NCBI RefSeq assembly: GCF_036997615.1
Contig: NZ_JAWLQA010000015.1
DNA: 64,000 nucleotides
Direction: 5' to 3' (one strand)
Origin: Brachyspira sp949287565
GTDB lineage: Bacteria > Spirochaetota > Brachyspiria > Brachyspirales > Brachyspiraceae
Numbering within the stretch: position 1 is the stretch's first letter; each line of letters begins with the position of its first letter. The notes beneath the pieces were generated by a model. The model was not told where the DNA came from. It ran no database searches and worked only from the letters and a program-made list of their open reading frames with translations. Below, in pieces: positions 25,614 through 34,772 of the stretch. A program made the position numbers and the translations under genes.

Positions 25614-26321
25614 TTATAAATTAGTAAAAAATGTATCCAAAATCTTCTTCTCTTTTTTCCATTCAGGCATATAAAGACTTACTATATTATAAAATTTTTT
25701 ACTATGATTAGCCTGCAGTAAATGTGCTAATTCATGAAGCACAATATATTCTATGGAAGAAATAGGGTATTTCATAAGCTCTAAATTGAATGTGAGATGT
25801 TTTTTTATTGTATCGCATGAACCCCATTTACTTTTTAATTTTTTTACTGTGAAAGTATTGATTTCTAAGTTCATCATAGAAGTGTATTTTTTTATAAGTA
25901 AGTCAAATAGTTTTAATGCCTCTTTTTTATACCATGTATCAAGAAGAATATGTTTTTTTCTTATATCGCTGTTTTTGTATTCTTCTTTATCTTTTATATT
26001 TACATACATATACATTATTCTGCCGGCAAGTATTATATTTTCTTTTTGGCATTTTAATACTTTAAGCATATAGCTTTTGCCTAGATAATATACTTCATTT
26101 CCGCTTGCTAATTCTTTTTTACTTAAATCAAAACTATTTTTCTTTTTTATAGCTTCTTTTCTTTCTTCTATCCAATCTTTTCTTTTTTCTATGAGTTCGT
26201 ATATGTATTTTTTGGTAACTCTTTTTGGGGCTGTAACATATATATTTAAATCGGGTTTTACTCTTATGTAGATATTTTTAATTTTTTTGTATTCTATTAT
26301 TATTTTACTTATAGTTTGCAT
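25614..26321 (-). CDS. YgjP-type (DUF45) metallopeptidase
   Basis: A 235-residue protein with the YgjP/SprT-like zinc site: HELAH at residues 196-200, His206 in LLQANHSKKF, and the preceding KLKSKWGSCD segment (residues 161-170) typical of the family. The amino half has VKPDLNIYVTAP and YIYELIEKRKDWIEER, also typical. The start overlaps the end of hsdR by 17 bp, so the two are translationally coupled. YgjP-like genes are commonly found next to type I hsdR genes, although their role there is not established. Possible roles are turnover of the restriction complex or of DNA-bound proteins; this is inference. Confidence 0.82.
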   Translation of the reverse strand: MQTISKIIIEYKKIKNIYIRVKPDLNIYVTAPKRVTKKYIYELIEKRKDWIEERKEAIKKKNSFDLSKKELASGNEVYYLGKSYMLKVLKCQKENIILAGRIMYMYVNIKDKEEYKNSDIRKKHILLDTWYKKEALKLFDLLIKKYTSMMNLEINTFTVKKLKSKWGSCDTIKKHLTFNLELMKYPISSIEYIVLHELAHLLQANHSKKFYNIVSLYMPEWKKEKKILDTFFTNL

Positions 26322-29300
26322 ATATATTTAAACCTATCTTTACGAGCATTTTTAAAAATTCTTTCATCTCTTCATTGCTTATACTCAATATTTTTTTGTC
26401 TTCGCTTTCATTTCCAAGTTCAAATAATTTTATATCTATATCTCCTTCTATATTATTTCTTATAGATTGTATATTCTGCCAATTAGGCATACCGCTGTTT
26501 GATTTGAATAATTCATCAACAAATAGTGAAAAGTCTATTAATGTATTATCATTATCTATATATTTTTTTGAGTTATCGTATATTGATCTTGCACATTTAT
26601 TATTTCTTATACGCTCATCATATTTAAGATTTTCTTTTTCGTTTTCGCCTCTTATTGTTGAAGCCACTTCCATTGCCTCTAAAAGTTTTTCTTTTTCATT
26701 TATTCTGTTATTTTGATATTTTTCTATTATATTAAATATTTTCTCTGAAAGTTTGCTGTACATTTCTGGGTTTTCTTCCATTTTTTCTTTTATAACGCTG
26801 TTGGCGGCATTTATTATAGCATCTGCTTTTGATTCGTTTAGATGCTCTATTTCTTTTTCAAAGTCTGCATCAAATATGCTAGGTATTTCATTTAATACTT
26901 TAACATTATTATCAGTACCTACAAACTCATCGTATAATTTCTGCATTTTAGATTCATATTCTTTAAAATCTACAGCTTCATGATGAGTAATTCTCAAACG
27001 GTTTCTGATTTCAACACATGTTTTAAATAGTTCTTTGTATTTTTTTATTTCTTCATATTCAAAACTTTCTATAAAATGATCGCTGAATTGACATATATTT
27101 AAAAGCTTTGAATAGTTTAAAAATAATTCATAGAATTTTTTTCTTTTATCTTCATCGCTTAGAAGTGGAGGGCATATATCGTAGGCTTCTTTTAAACTAA
27201 GTTCCGGAAGAAACTGTATTAAATCTTCATAAGCATTTTTAAACTCTGTGATTTTATCTTTTATATCGAATACAACATCTTCAATATCTTGAGGGTCATA
27301 ATTAGCCAATTTATCATAAGCATTTAAAGCATTATCCAAGTTGGCTAGAAGTCCTCTATAGTCTATTAATATACCGTTATCTTTTCCTGAATATGCTCTG
27401 TTTACTCTTGCTATAGCCTGAAGAAGTCCATGATCTTTTAATTTTTTATCTATATATAAAACCTGAGCCCTTGGAGCATCGAATCCTGTAAGGAGTTTAT
27501 CTACTACTATTATTATATCTATATTGCCTTTTTTAAAACTTTTGATTATTTCTTCCGTGTATTTATTTTCATCATTTGAATATTTGCTGTATAGGGCTTT
27601 CCATTTTTCGGATACATATTGTTTTTTTTCTGAGCCTTTATTTTTCTTGTATTCGTCAGTGTCGCTGCCTTCATCGGTTTGTGAAGATATGACTACAGCA
27701 GTTTCAAGGCTATGATAAGTATCGAATATTTCTTTCATCTTCATAGCCTGATATTTACTTTCAACTGCAAGCATGGCATTGAACTCTGTATTTGCTAAAT
27801 TAGTTTTATAATGTTTTGCTATATCATCTGCTAATACTATCAATCTTTGTTCGCTTTCAAGTATAACATTTTCGCTTACATTTTTCTTTTGTAAATCTTC
27901 TTTTTCTTTATCTGTCAAATCTCTTGTAATCAAATCGAATCTATAATCCAAGCCTTTTTTATCGTATATTTCCTGATTTATTAATCTGCTTTCATAGTAT
28001 AGCGGAACTATTACTTTATCTTCCAAAGCATCTCTTATGGTGTATGAATCTATAAAGCCTCCGAATTTTTCTGCAGTACTTTTTTCGGATTTGTATAAAG
28101 GTGTTCCTGTAAAGCCCAAATAACATGCATTAGGAAAAACTTTTCTCATCTTAACGGCAAAATCTCCGTACTGACTTCTATGGCTTTCATCTACCAATAT
28201 AAAAATATCTGCCGAATCCATTACTACTTTTTTATCGAATACTTTTTCAAATTTATTTATTACAGTTGTGATTACGCTTTTACCGCTTTCTATTAATTTT
28301 ATTAAGTTTGCACCTGTTGCTGCTCTTTCCACTGATATATCTGTATTTCTGAAAGTGCTGTGAATTTGCTCGTCTAAATCTACTCTGTCGGTTACTACTA
28401 CTATTTTGGAGTTTTTTATTTTTCTTGATATTATTTTGGTAAGCATAGACATTGTGAGGCTTTTACCGCTTCCCTGAGTATGCCATATAACTCCGCCTTG
28501 TCTTTTTCCTTGACTTATATTTTGTATTCTATCTATTGTCTTTTTTATAGCGAAATATTGATTGTATCTTGTAACTTTTTTTACTGTGCCGTCAAATATG
28601 ATAAAATATTCTAATATATCGAATAATCTTTCTTTTTCAAATAATGAATATAAAGTGATATCTATTTCATTTATTACCCTGTCTTTAATTATTGTTTTAA
28701 GGGCATTCATTACTTTGCTTTCTTCTTTTTTCCCTGTTTTACTTTTTTTATTGTCATTATTTTCTTTATCTTTCCAAACATTATATAATTTTACCGGAGT
28801 TCCTGCTGTGCCGTATTTAACCATATCATCATTAGCACATATTAATAATTGGCTGAATTTAAATAATTGTCTTATTTCTTTTTCTTCCTGATTTCTCACC
28901 ATCTGCTCAATGGCATTTTTTGAGTCTACGCTTCCTTTTTTTAATTCTATTACCGCTATAGGTATGCCGTTTATAAATATTACCAAATCCGGTCTTCTAG
29001 TTTTTTCTTTTTCTTCTGTGCAGTTTCTAGTTACTGTAAACTCTTCAGTGATATGAAAAGTATTATTTTCTGTATTGTCAAAATCTATATATTTAATATT
29101 GAAGCTCTCGTATTTATTTCCGATTTTTTCTTTGTATGATTCGCCTTTTAAAATTCTTTCTGTGATTTCTTCATTAGTGATTAGATATCCTTTTATAAGC
29201 GGCATATCCAAGTCGCTTATAGCCTTTTTTATATTATCTATTGAAAAGCTGTTTTTCTTATCATCATACATAAAGTAATTAATTTTTTTAAGCTGTTCTT

Positions 29301-29445
29301 CGAGAATATTTTTAAATAGCACATTATTAGTATCATAATCTCTTTCTTTAAGAGCTTCTTCAGGGCTTAAATATTGATATCCCATATTTTTAAAAAGTTC
29401 TATAACTTTATTTTGTAATATTCTTTCGCTGTATTGTTCATTCAT
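26305..29445 (-). CDS. hsdR: Type I restriction enzyme R subunit
   Basis: A 1046-residue motor and nuclease subunit. I chose the ATG at 29445 since AGGAG precedes it by 5-6 bases; a further 15 codons upstream lack such a site. The nuclease motif is RRPDLVIF with IAVIELKKG (Asp153, Glu167, Lys169). The SF2 helicase motor follows: Walker A TQGSGKS (323-329), VVVTDRVDLDEQI, DESH (419-422), GFTGTP and ARVNRAYSGKDNG. The carboxy end binds the methylase. It cleaves unmodified DNA after ATP-driven translocation. It is separated from hsdS by a 654-bp repeat array, so it may have its own promoter. All catalytic motifs are intact. Confidence 0.95.
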   Translation of the reverse strand: MNEQYSERILQNKVIELFKNMGYQYLSPEEALKERDYDTNNVLFKNILEEQLKKINYFMYDDKKNSFSIDNIKKAISDLDMPLIKGYLITNEEITERILKGESYKEKIGNKYESFNIKYIDFDNTENNTFHITEEFTVTRNCTEEKEKTRRPDLVIFINGIPIAVIELKKGSVDSKNAIEQMVRNQEEKEIRQLFKFSQLLICANDDMVKYGTAGTPVKLYNVWKDKENNDNKKSKTGKKEESKVMNALKTIIKDRVINEIDITLYSLFEKERLFDILEYFIIFDGTVKKVTRYNQYFAIKKTIDRIQNISQGKRQGGVIWHTQGSGKSLTMSMLTKIISRKIKNSKIVVVTDRVDLDEQIHSTFRNTDISVERAATGANLIKLIESGKSVITTVINKFEKVFDKKVVMDSADIFILVDESHRSQYGDFAVKMRKVFPNACYLGFTGTPLYKSEKSTAEKFGGFIDSYTIRDALEDKVIVPLYYESRLINQEIYDKKGLDYRFDLITRDLTDKEKEDLQKKNVSENVILESEQRLIVLADDIAKHYKTNLANTEFNAMLAVESKYQAMKMKEIFDTYHSLETAVVISSQTDEGSDTDEYKKNKGSEKKQYVSEKWKALYSKYSNDENKYTEEIIKSFKKGNIDIIIVVDKLLTGFDAPRAQVLYIDKKLKDHGLLQAIARVNRAYSGKDNGILIDYRGLLANLDNALNAYDKLANYDPQDIEDVVFDIKDKITEFKNAYEDLIQFLPELSLKEAYDICPPLLSDEDKRKKFYELFLNYSKLLNICQFSDHFIESFEYEEIKKYKELFKTCVEIRNRLRITHHEAVDFKEYESKMQKLYDEFVGTDNNVKVLNEIPSIFDADFEKEIEHLNESKADAIINAANSVIKEKMEENPEMYSKLSEKIFNIIEKYQNNRINEKEKLLEAMEVASTIRGENEKENLKYDERIRNNKCARSIYDNSKKYIDNDNTLIDFSLFVDELFKSNSGMPNWQNIQSIRNNIEGDIDIKLFELGNESEDKKILSISNEEMKEFLKMLVKIGLNIYANYK

Positions 29446-29478
29446 AAAAAACTCCTGTATTCGCGTATTCGCCATACG

Positions 29479-29885
29479 GGCAACCCGCACGGTAATGCAA
29501 ATTATTATGGATAGCCAACTATACGTGCGGCTGATTACTTTTCATTATACAATTATATTCTAAACTTTAAATCCTCACTTTTCCAGTTAAAAGCCCTACG
29601 AGCTGTTACCGCAGGTACGCTTCGCGAGTACTCGCCGTACTGGCAACCCGCACGGTAATTCAAATTATTATGGATAGCCAACTATACGTGCGGCTGATTA
29701 CTTTTCATTATACAATTATATTCTAAACTTTAAATCCTCACTTTCCCAGTTAAAAGCCATACGAGCTGTTACTGCAGGTACGCTTCGCGAGTACTCGCCG
29801 TACTGGCATTCTGCACGGTAATTCAAATTATTATGGATAGCCAACTATATGTGCGGTATCGTATCTTTCATTATACAATAAAGTA
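29479..29885. repeat. 163-bp tandem repeat array with hsdS 3'-end remnants
   Basis: Two full units (29479-29641 and 29642-29804) and the start of a third (from 29805) share a 163-bp period. Each has a CCGCACG/CGTGCGG hairpin, the sequence TTATTATGGATAGCC, TACGCTTCGCGAGTACTCG, and a stretch (29567-29596, 29730-29759) whose minus strand encodes LLTGKVRI then stop, matching the LLTGEVRV end of hsdS. The third unit diverges after its hairpin. The array lies between hsdS and hsdR. Confidence 0.88.
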
Positions 29886-29948
29886 TTAAAATAAAAAGTT
29901 AAAATCAATCTTAGAAATAAAAATTAATCCCTAAGTAATACGGTTTCG

Positions 29949-30090
29949 GGGAGCATAACAATAATAAAATTGTTTTTTGTTTTACTTTTTTACAAAAACT
30001 ACTTGCCGTAGCGGCGACCCGCACGGTATTGCTTATTCTTATCAAACGCCCTATGTAAGTGCGGATGATTACTTTTTATAACACAATAAA
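29949..30090. repeat. Diverged repeat unit directly after hsdS
   Basis: GAGCATAACAATAATAA (29952-29968) recurs at about 39423 and 39688. It is followed by an ACCCGCACGGTATTGC to AAGTGCGGATGATTAC hairpin related to the 163-bp units. It abuts the intact hsdS 3' end, which holds the same order of sequences as the remnants in the array. Confidence 0.6.
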
Positions 30091-30099
30091 TATTTTTTC

Positions 30100-31245
30100 T
30101 TAAACCCTCACTTCACCTGTTAATAATTTCTGCATAAGCCCTTTCTTCTGCTGTTTACGAAGTTCTAACTGCTTTTTAAGATTCTCTATCTCCTCATCTA
30201 TAACCGAAAGCAGCCCTGCAATTTTTTTCTGTTCTTCAATACTTATATTTGGTATTGTTAAAGTAATTATATCTTTAGCATATATATGGGGTTGTGCTCC
30301 GCCTGTTTGCATATAATATATTAATTCTTGTATATAATTTAAATAATAAAATAAAAATTCTATATTATATTTGTTATCTTCAGTATATAAAACATTGCAA
30401 TCAGAGGCCCAAATTTTATAATTATGAAACCAAACATAACCAGAATAAGCACCAGATGCACTAATAGTTATACAAGGAAAATCATGAGTATATTCACTAT
30501 GATAATATGCAGGAATTTTTCCTCCTGCTATAACTGGAATATTTCCTTCTACTATTTTATTTTTACTTATAGCTTTTCCCTTTTCTATAAAAATAATGTT
30601 TTTTTCGACTAATTTAGATATTTTTATTTCTTTCCACTCGTCCGTAAATCCTTTGAATCGCACTTCACCGCTTAGCAGTCTTTGCATTACGCCTTTCTTA
30701 TACTGCTCTTTTTTATCTATTAACTCCGTAAGGTTCTCTATAATATCATCGCATAATGACAATACTTCTGCTATGCGTTTTTGTTCCTCTAGGGGTGGAA
30801 GTAATATAGATATATTTTCAAATGCAGTTTTATTCAAAATTGGTACTGCCTGCGTAGAAATTAAATATGAAAATGATTTAAAAGAATGAATTAATTGATA
30901 ATATACAAATTCATTGTTATTATATTTATTTACTCTTAATATATTTATTTGCTGATTCGTAGTTAATTCTTTATTAGCTATAGCTATTTTTCCTATAGTC
31001 GAACCTATAGATACATATAAAATATCACCTTTTTTAAATTGTCTTGCTATACTAAAACCTTTACTTGACAATTTTCTTTCACTATCAGTTATATATTTAT
31101 TTTCTTTTATATCTGCTGGTGTTACAAATAAATACTCATTTCCATAATTATTTTTATCTTTTGTTGGTGGAGTATTTCCTGTATATGCATCACCTATTTC
31201 GCATAATAATTTATATTTCCAGCCTGTGGGGAGTGGGTAAGTCAT
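30100..31245 (-). CDS. hsdS: Type I restriction enzyme specificity subunit
   Basis: A 381-residue S subunit with two target-recognition domains (about residues 1-145 and 205-330). They are separated by a conserved helical region (LPPLEEQKRIAEVLSLCDDI onward, ending RLLSGEVRFKGFTDEW). A second helical region follows at the end (ISIEEQKKIAGLLSVIDEEI, ending LLTGEVRV). The two recognise the two halves of a split DNA target, shared by methylation and cleavage. A strong AAGGAGG site precedes the ATG. It lies 12 bp after the subtilisin-like protease gene and ends just before the repeat array. The target sequence cannot be predicted. Confidence 0.93.
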   Translation of the reverse strand: MTYPLPTGWKYKLLCEIGDAYTGNTPPTKDKNNYGNEYLFVTPADIKENKYITDSERKLSSKGFSIARQFKKGDILYVSIGSTIGKIAIANKELTTNQQINILRVNKYNNNEFVYYQLIHSFKSFSYLISTQAVPILNKTAFENISILLPPLEEQKRIAEVLSLCDDIIENLTELIDKKEQYKKGVMQRLLSGEVRFKGFTDEWKEIKISKLVEKNIIFIEKGKAISKNKIVEGNIPVIAGGKIPAYYHSEYTHDFPCITISASGAYSGYVWFHNYKIWASDCNVLYTEDNKYNIEFLFYYLNYIQELIYYMQTGGAQPHIYAKDIITLTIPNISIEEQKKIAGLLSVIDEEIENLKKQLELRKQQKKGLMQKLLTGEVRV

Positions 31246-31257
31246 TGTTGGGCCTCC

Positions 31258-33732
31258 TTAAATTTCTAATTGTATTTCTGGTTCTATTTCAAGTTTATTA
31301 ATTACAGGAGTATATATATCTATTTTATTACCTTCAGCATCTATTTCCGGTGTACTTATTGAAATTATTAATGAATATCTTGTTTTTTCTTCATACCTTT
31401 CTAAATGTTTTCTTTCTTTCCACCAACCTCCAACTGGAAATACTGCTATTTTATCGCAAGTTGCCAAATCGGCAGCTGTACCTCTCCAAATATCACTGTG
31501 AATAGATCCCTTATCTCTTGCATTTTTTCCTATTACCCAATTATTATTATATAAATTAGAATTACTACTTTCCTTTTCATCTTCATCAATACTATCATTT
31601 TGATAGAGTTTATTAATTCTACTTAAAAATTCTTCTTTTCTCTCTAATGGTTTCTTTATTTCAAATCTAAGCCCATAAGAAGAATATCTAAAATGATAAT
31701 CCCAACCTACTTCACCAGGAGATGGTTCTATAAAGTATGATAATGTAACCCTCATTTCAACTTCCAAACTACCCAAATTCAATAAAACATCTTGCGGCCA
31801 AGGTAAGTCATATAAATGCATTTCATTTAATTTGGTTTCGCTTTTTTCTTTTTTAAAAGGCTTAATTTCAGATTGACTTATTAATGTAAGATAATTTTCC
31901 ATTGTGCTAATAGCTTTATCAAAATTTGGTACTCCATAACCGCATATTCTAAGTAAGGATTTATAATATGCTTTTGTTTTATGGTTAAAATATGGAAATA
32001 AATGTTTTATCATCTCATCAGGCCAATATGCACAATGAATCATTAAAGCCCTTATTGTTTCAGGCCATGCATTAGGATATGAATATTGTATTTGAGCTGC
32101 AAACCATGCTGCTTTTGCTGTGGCAGCACTTGTTGCATTGATTGTTGTAAAATAATTTTGATTATTAGATGTTGTTAATGTGGATAATTCTTCTACCAAT
32201 GTAGGAAAACCAGTATTATCTATTGCTGTATTTCCGCCTTCCATTAATATATCTGGTTTTATACTCCATCTATCATTAAATCCGCAAGATGTTTTTGTAT
32301 ATGGAGATATACAATTTTTATTAGCTATGACTTTATATGATTTATATTCTTTATCTGATAAATGATATTTTTCTGTGTATGCTCCTACTGTAATAGCATT
32401 AAAAGATTGAGATGGATCTTCTACAATTTGTTTTTTATTAATTTCCGGATACTTTTTATGATATTTCTCTTCTATATTCCCAGTTGGTAGAAATATTATT
32501 CTTTTTTTATTAATATCATCACCATAGCATAATTTATCAATAGTTGCAGACCAAGAAGTAACTTTACCATTATTAGTGCTATCTTCAGAAGTTACAGCCA
32601 TACAAATTATATGTTTATATTTGTTTTTTTGATTTAATATTTCTGAATTATAAACTAATCTTTCAGTTACACTTCCCCATAATTCTTTATCGATTTTTGT
32701 TTTTGTCAGTATTTTACCTGATGAAATACGATGCTTAATCTTAATAATTTTTTTATTGTCAATATAATTTTCTAAATCATTATATAATACTACTCCTGCC
32801 ATTTCTGTTCCATGTCCTTCAAAATCTGTTGAATCTAATTCTTCTTCAAATGAATAACTGTTAGATAGGAATTTATTTATTAATGGGTTATCTTTATCAA
32901 TACCTGTATCAAAAATATCTACAATAACATCTGTATCTTTATTAAATTCTGTTCTTTTTTGTAAATCTTTTATAATTTCTTCTTTTAACTCTTTGTTTGT
33001 TTCATTAATAAGAAATGGTATAATATCATTATATTTTTTGAATTTAGATATATTATCACAATTTTTTAGTAAATTTAAAATATCTTTTCTATTTGACTCA
33101 ATTAAAAAAATAATTTTTTCAGGAAATATCAAGGCATTTTTATTAACTTTTATATTCAAACCATTACATCTATTTATAAACTCTTTTATTGTGTCATCTG
33201 AGTTATTATTAGTATAATTAAGCCAAACTTCACAAAATTTTTTTTCTATTGAAGGTATATATTCAATTTCATCACTATCCCAAAAAGATTCTAATACTGC
33301 ATTATAAATATTTTCTATACTTTCAATTAAATCTTTATGTTTTGGATTCATTTTATCAGTATTTTCATTTATATATTCATCTACTTTTTTTAAAAAGATT
33401 TTTTCTGCTCCTTTAGGAATAGATATTGTAACCCTTTTTATTATTTTATTATTTTTTATAATTGTGTCTGTATTTATTAATGTTATATTATGTCTTTTAT
33501 CTAATAAACTAGTTATTACAATATCACAGCCTTCAGCACTCTCAAATACTATTCTTCTTACATTATCAGTATCGCATTCACCAGAATTATTTATTGCTTC
33601 TTCAAATTGCTTTTTTATTCTTTCTCCATGTTCTTTTCTATTTCTAGCTTTTAACTTTAATTTTCCATTACCTTTTTTAGAAAAATCCATTATGTATTTT
33701 TCATTAATAAAAATATGTTTGTAAGTTGCCAT
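31258..33732 (-). CDS. ietS: Subtilisin-like (S8) protease, IetS-type anti-phage component
   Basis: An 824-residue S8-family protein. The triad is visible: Asp275 in VDIFDTGID, His307 in FEGHGTEMAG and Ser535 in NATSAATAK, with the oxyanion Asn419 in FLPTGN. There is no signal peptide, so it acts in the cytoplasm, unlike secreted subtilisins. The long amino-terminal region (1-260) is helical and probably regulatory or recognises its partner; the carboxy third is beta-rich. Its ATG overlaps the stop of the upstream AAA ATPase gene by one base, giving tight coupling. This pairing matches the IetAS anti-phage system (ATPase plus S8 protease) described from defence islands. Position between hsdM and hsdS agrees. 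The protease target is unknown. Confidence 0.85.
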   Translation of the reverse strand: MATYKHIFINEKYIMDFSKKGNGKLKLKARNRKEHGERIKKQFEEAINNSGECDTDNVRRIVFESAEGCDIVITSLLDKRHNITLINTDTIIKNNKIIKRVTISIPKGAEKIFLKKVDEYINENTDKMNPKHKDLIESIENIYNAVLESFWDSDEIEYIPSIEKKFCEVWLNYTNNNSDDTIKEFINRCNGLNIKVNKNALIFPEKIIFLIESNRKDILNLLKNCDNISKFKKYNDIIPFLINETNKELKEEIIKDLQKRTEFNKDTDVIVDIFDTGIDKDNPLINKFLSNSYSFEEELDSTDFEGHGTEMAGVVLYNDLENYIDNKKIIKIKHRISSGKILTKTKIDKELWGSVTERLVYNSEILNQKNKYKHIICMAVTSEDSTNNGKVTSWSATIDKLCYGDDINKKRIIFLPTGNIEEKYHKKYPEINKKQIVEDPSQSFNAITVGAYTEKYHLSDKEYKSYKVIANKNCISPYTKTSCGFNDRWSIKPDILMEGGNTAIDNTGFPTLVEELSTLTTSNNQNYFTTINATSAATAKAAWFAAQIQYSYPNAWPETIRALMIHCAYWPDEMIKHLFPYFNHKTKAYYKSLLRICGYGVPNFDKAISTMENYLTLISQSEIKPFKKEKSETKLNEMHLYDLPWPQDVLLNLGSLEVEMRVTLSYFIEPSPGEVGWDYHFRYSSYGLRFEIKKPLERKEEFLSRINKLYQNDSIDEDEKESSNSNLYNNNWVIGKNARDKGSIHSDIWRGTAADLATCDKIAVFPVGGWWKERKHLERYEEKTRYSLIISISTPEIDAEGNKIDIYTPVINKLEIEPEIQLEI

Positions 33733-34703
33733 TATATTTTATCCTTAAACTTGTAAGAGTTTTTTCTTTCCTCTATCATTTTTATTAAAGTTGATTGTGT
33801 TATAGTGGTTCTATCATTTAAAATAGCTTCTTTGATTGCATTATCACATGCATATACTATTTCAGCATGACTTAATTTTTTAGTTTTTTCTAATATTTTT
33901 GTAAATGATAATTTTGCAGGTTTAAAATCTCCAAGTCTATAGTTGATAAGTAATTTTATTTCTTCATTACTTGGCAGTGAATAATAAATAATATCATCAA
34001 ATCTTCTATACAATGCCTGGTCTAAAATTTTTGGATTATTAGTTGCTGCTATTATTATACTATTTGATTTATCTTGTTCTATAAATTGTAAAAAAGAATT
34101 TAATACTCTTCTTATTTCACCAATATCATTATTTAAATTTCGTTCAGCACCTATTGCATCAAATTCATCAAATAAATAAACCGCTCTTCTATCATATAAC
34201 AAATCAAAAATCTTTCTCAATTTAGCACTAGTTTCCCCAAAATATTTTGTTATTATTTTATCTATCATTACAATATGTAGAGGTAAAGATAATTCTCCTG
34301 CTATAACAGAAGCAGTTAAAGTTTTTCCTACTCCAGGTTGTCCAGATAATAATAATTTTCTTCTATTATCTAAACCATATTTTTTTATTTTTGATTGCAA
34401 TTTATATTCATCAATAATTCTGTTTAATTTTAATTTAATATTATCATTTACTATGAGATTATTCATTTTGTAATCTGATTTTTGTACAATAACTAAATCT
34501 GAAAAATCGTTTACATTAGCAATAATTTTTATATTATTTTCTTTTTGTTTTTTATCAATTAATTTTTTTATATCATTTGCAATTTTTTCATGGCCACTTT
34601 TAGCCTCATAAGCAGCTATTTGTAATGCTGTAGTATAAAAGCCATCGGGATCATTATCATAATGATATTTTATTAAAGTCTTTATTTGTTCATAAGTAGC
34701 CAT
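33732..34703 (-). CDS. ietA: AAA ATPase, IetA-type anti-phage component
   Basis: A 323-residue classical AAA ATPase. I chose the ATG at 34703, preceded by GGTGA, which starts MATYEQIKTLIKYHYDND; an upstream ATG at 34754 adds a hydrophobic stretch unlike the family. The first 60 residues form a helical domain. Walker A GQPGVGKT is at 121-128, Walker B VYLFDEFD at 175-182, sensor 1 AATNN at 219-223 and arginine fingers Arg233-Arg234. FtsH/CDC48-like motifs with this amino-terminal domain match IetA. It is coupled to the S8 protease gene by a one-base stop/start overlap, and lies 69 bp after hsdM. It probably senses infection and controls the protease; the trigger is unknown. Confidence 0.85.
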   Translation of the reverse strand: MATYEQIKTLIKYHYDNDPDGFYTTALQIAAYEAKSGHEKIANDIKKLIDKKQKENNIKIIANVNDFSDLVIVQKSDYKMNNLIVNDNIKLKLNRIIDEYKLQSKIKKYGLDNRRKLLLSGQPGVGKTLTASVIAGELSLPLHIVMIDKIITKYFGETSAKLRKIFDLLYDRRAVYLFDEFDAIGAERNLNNDIGEIRRVLNSFLQFIEQDKSNSIIIAATNNPKILDQALYRRFDDIIYYSLPSNEEIKLLINYRLGDFKPAKLSFTKILEKTKKLSHAEIVYACDNAIKEAILNDRTTITQSTLIKMIEERKNSYKFKDKI

Positions 34704-34772
34704 TATTTCACCATTTAAATATAAAATATAATATATTATATTTAAATATATCAAAAAATCAATTAATAATAC

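Noticed and set aside
29479..29885. Tandem repeats resembling a CRISPR array
   Set aside because: The period is 163 bp with the whole unit conserved, not short repeats with unique spacers; no cas genes are present.
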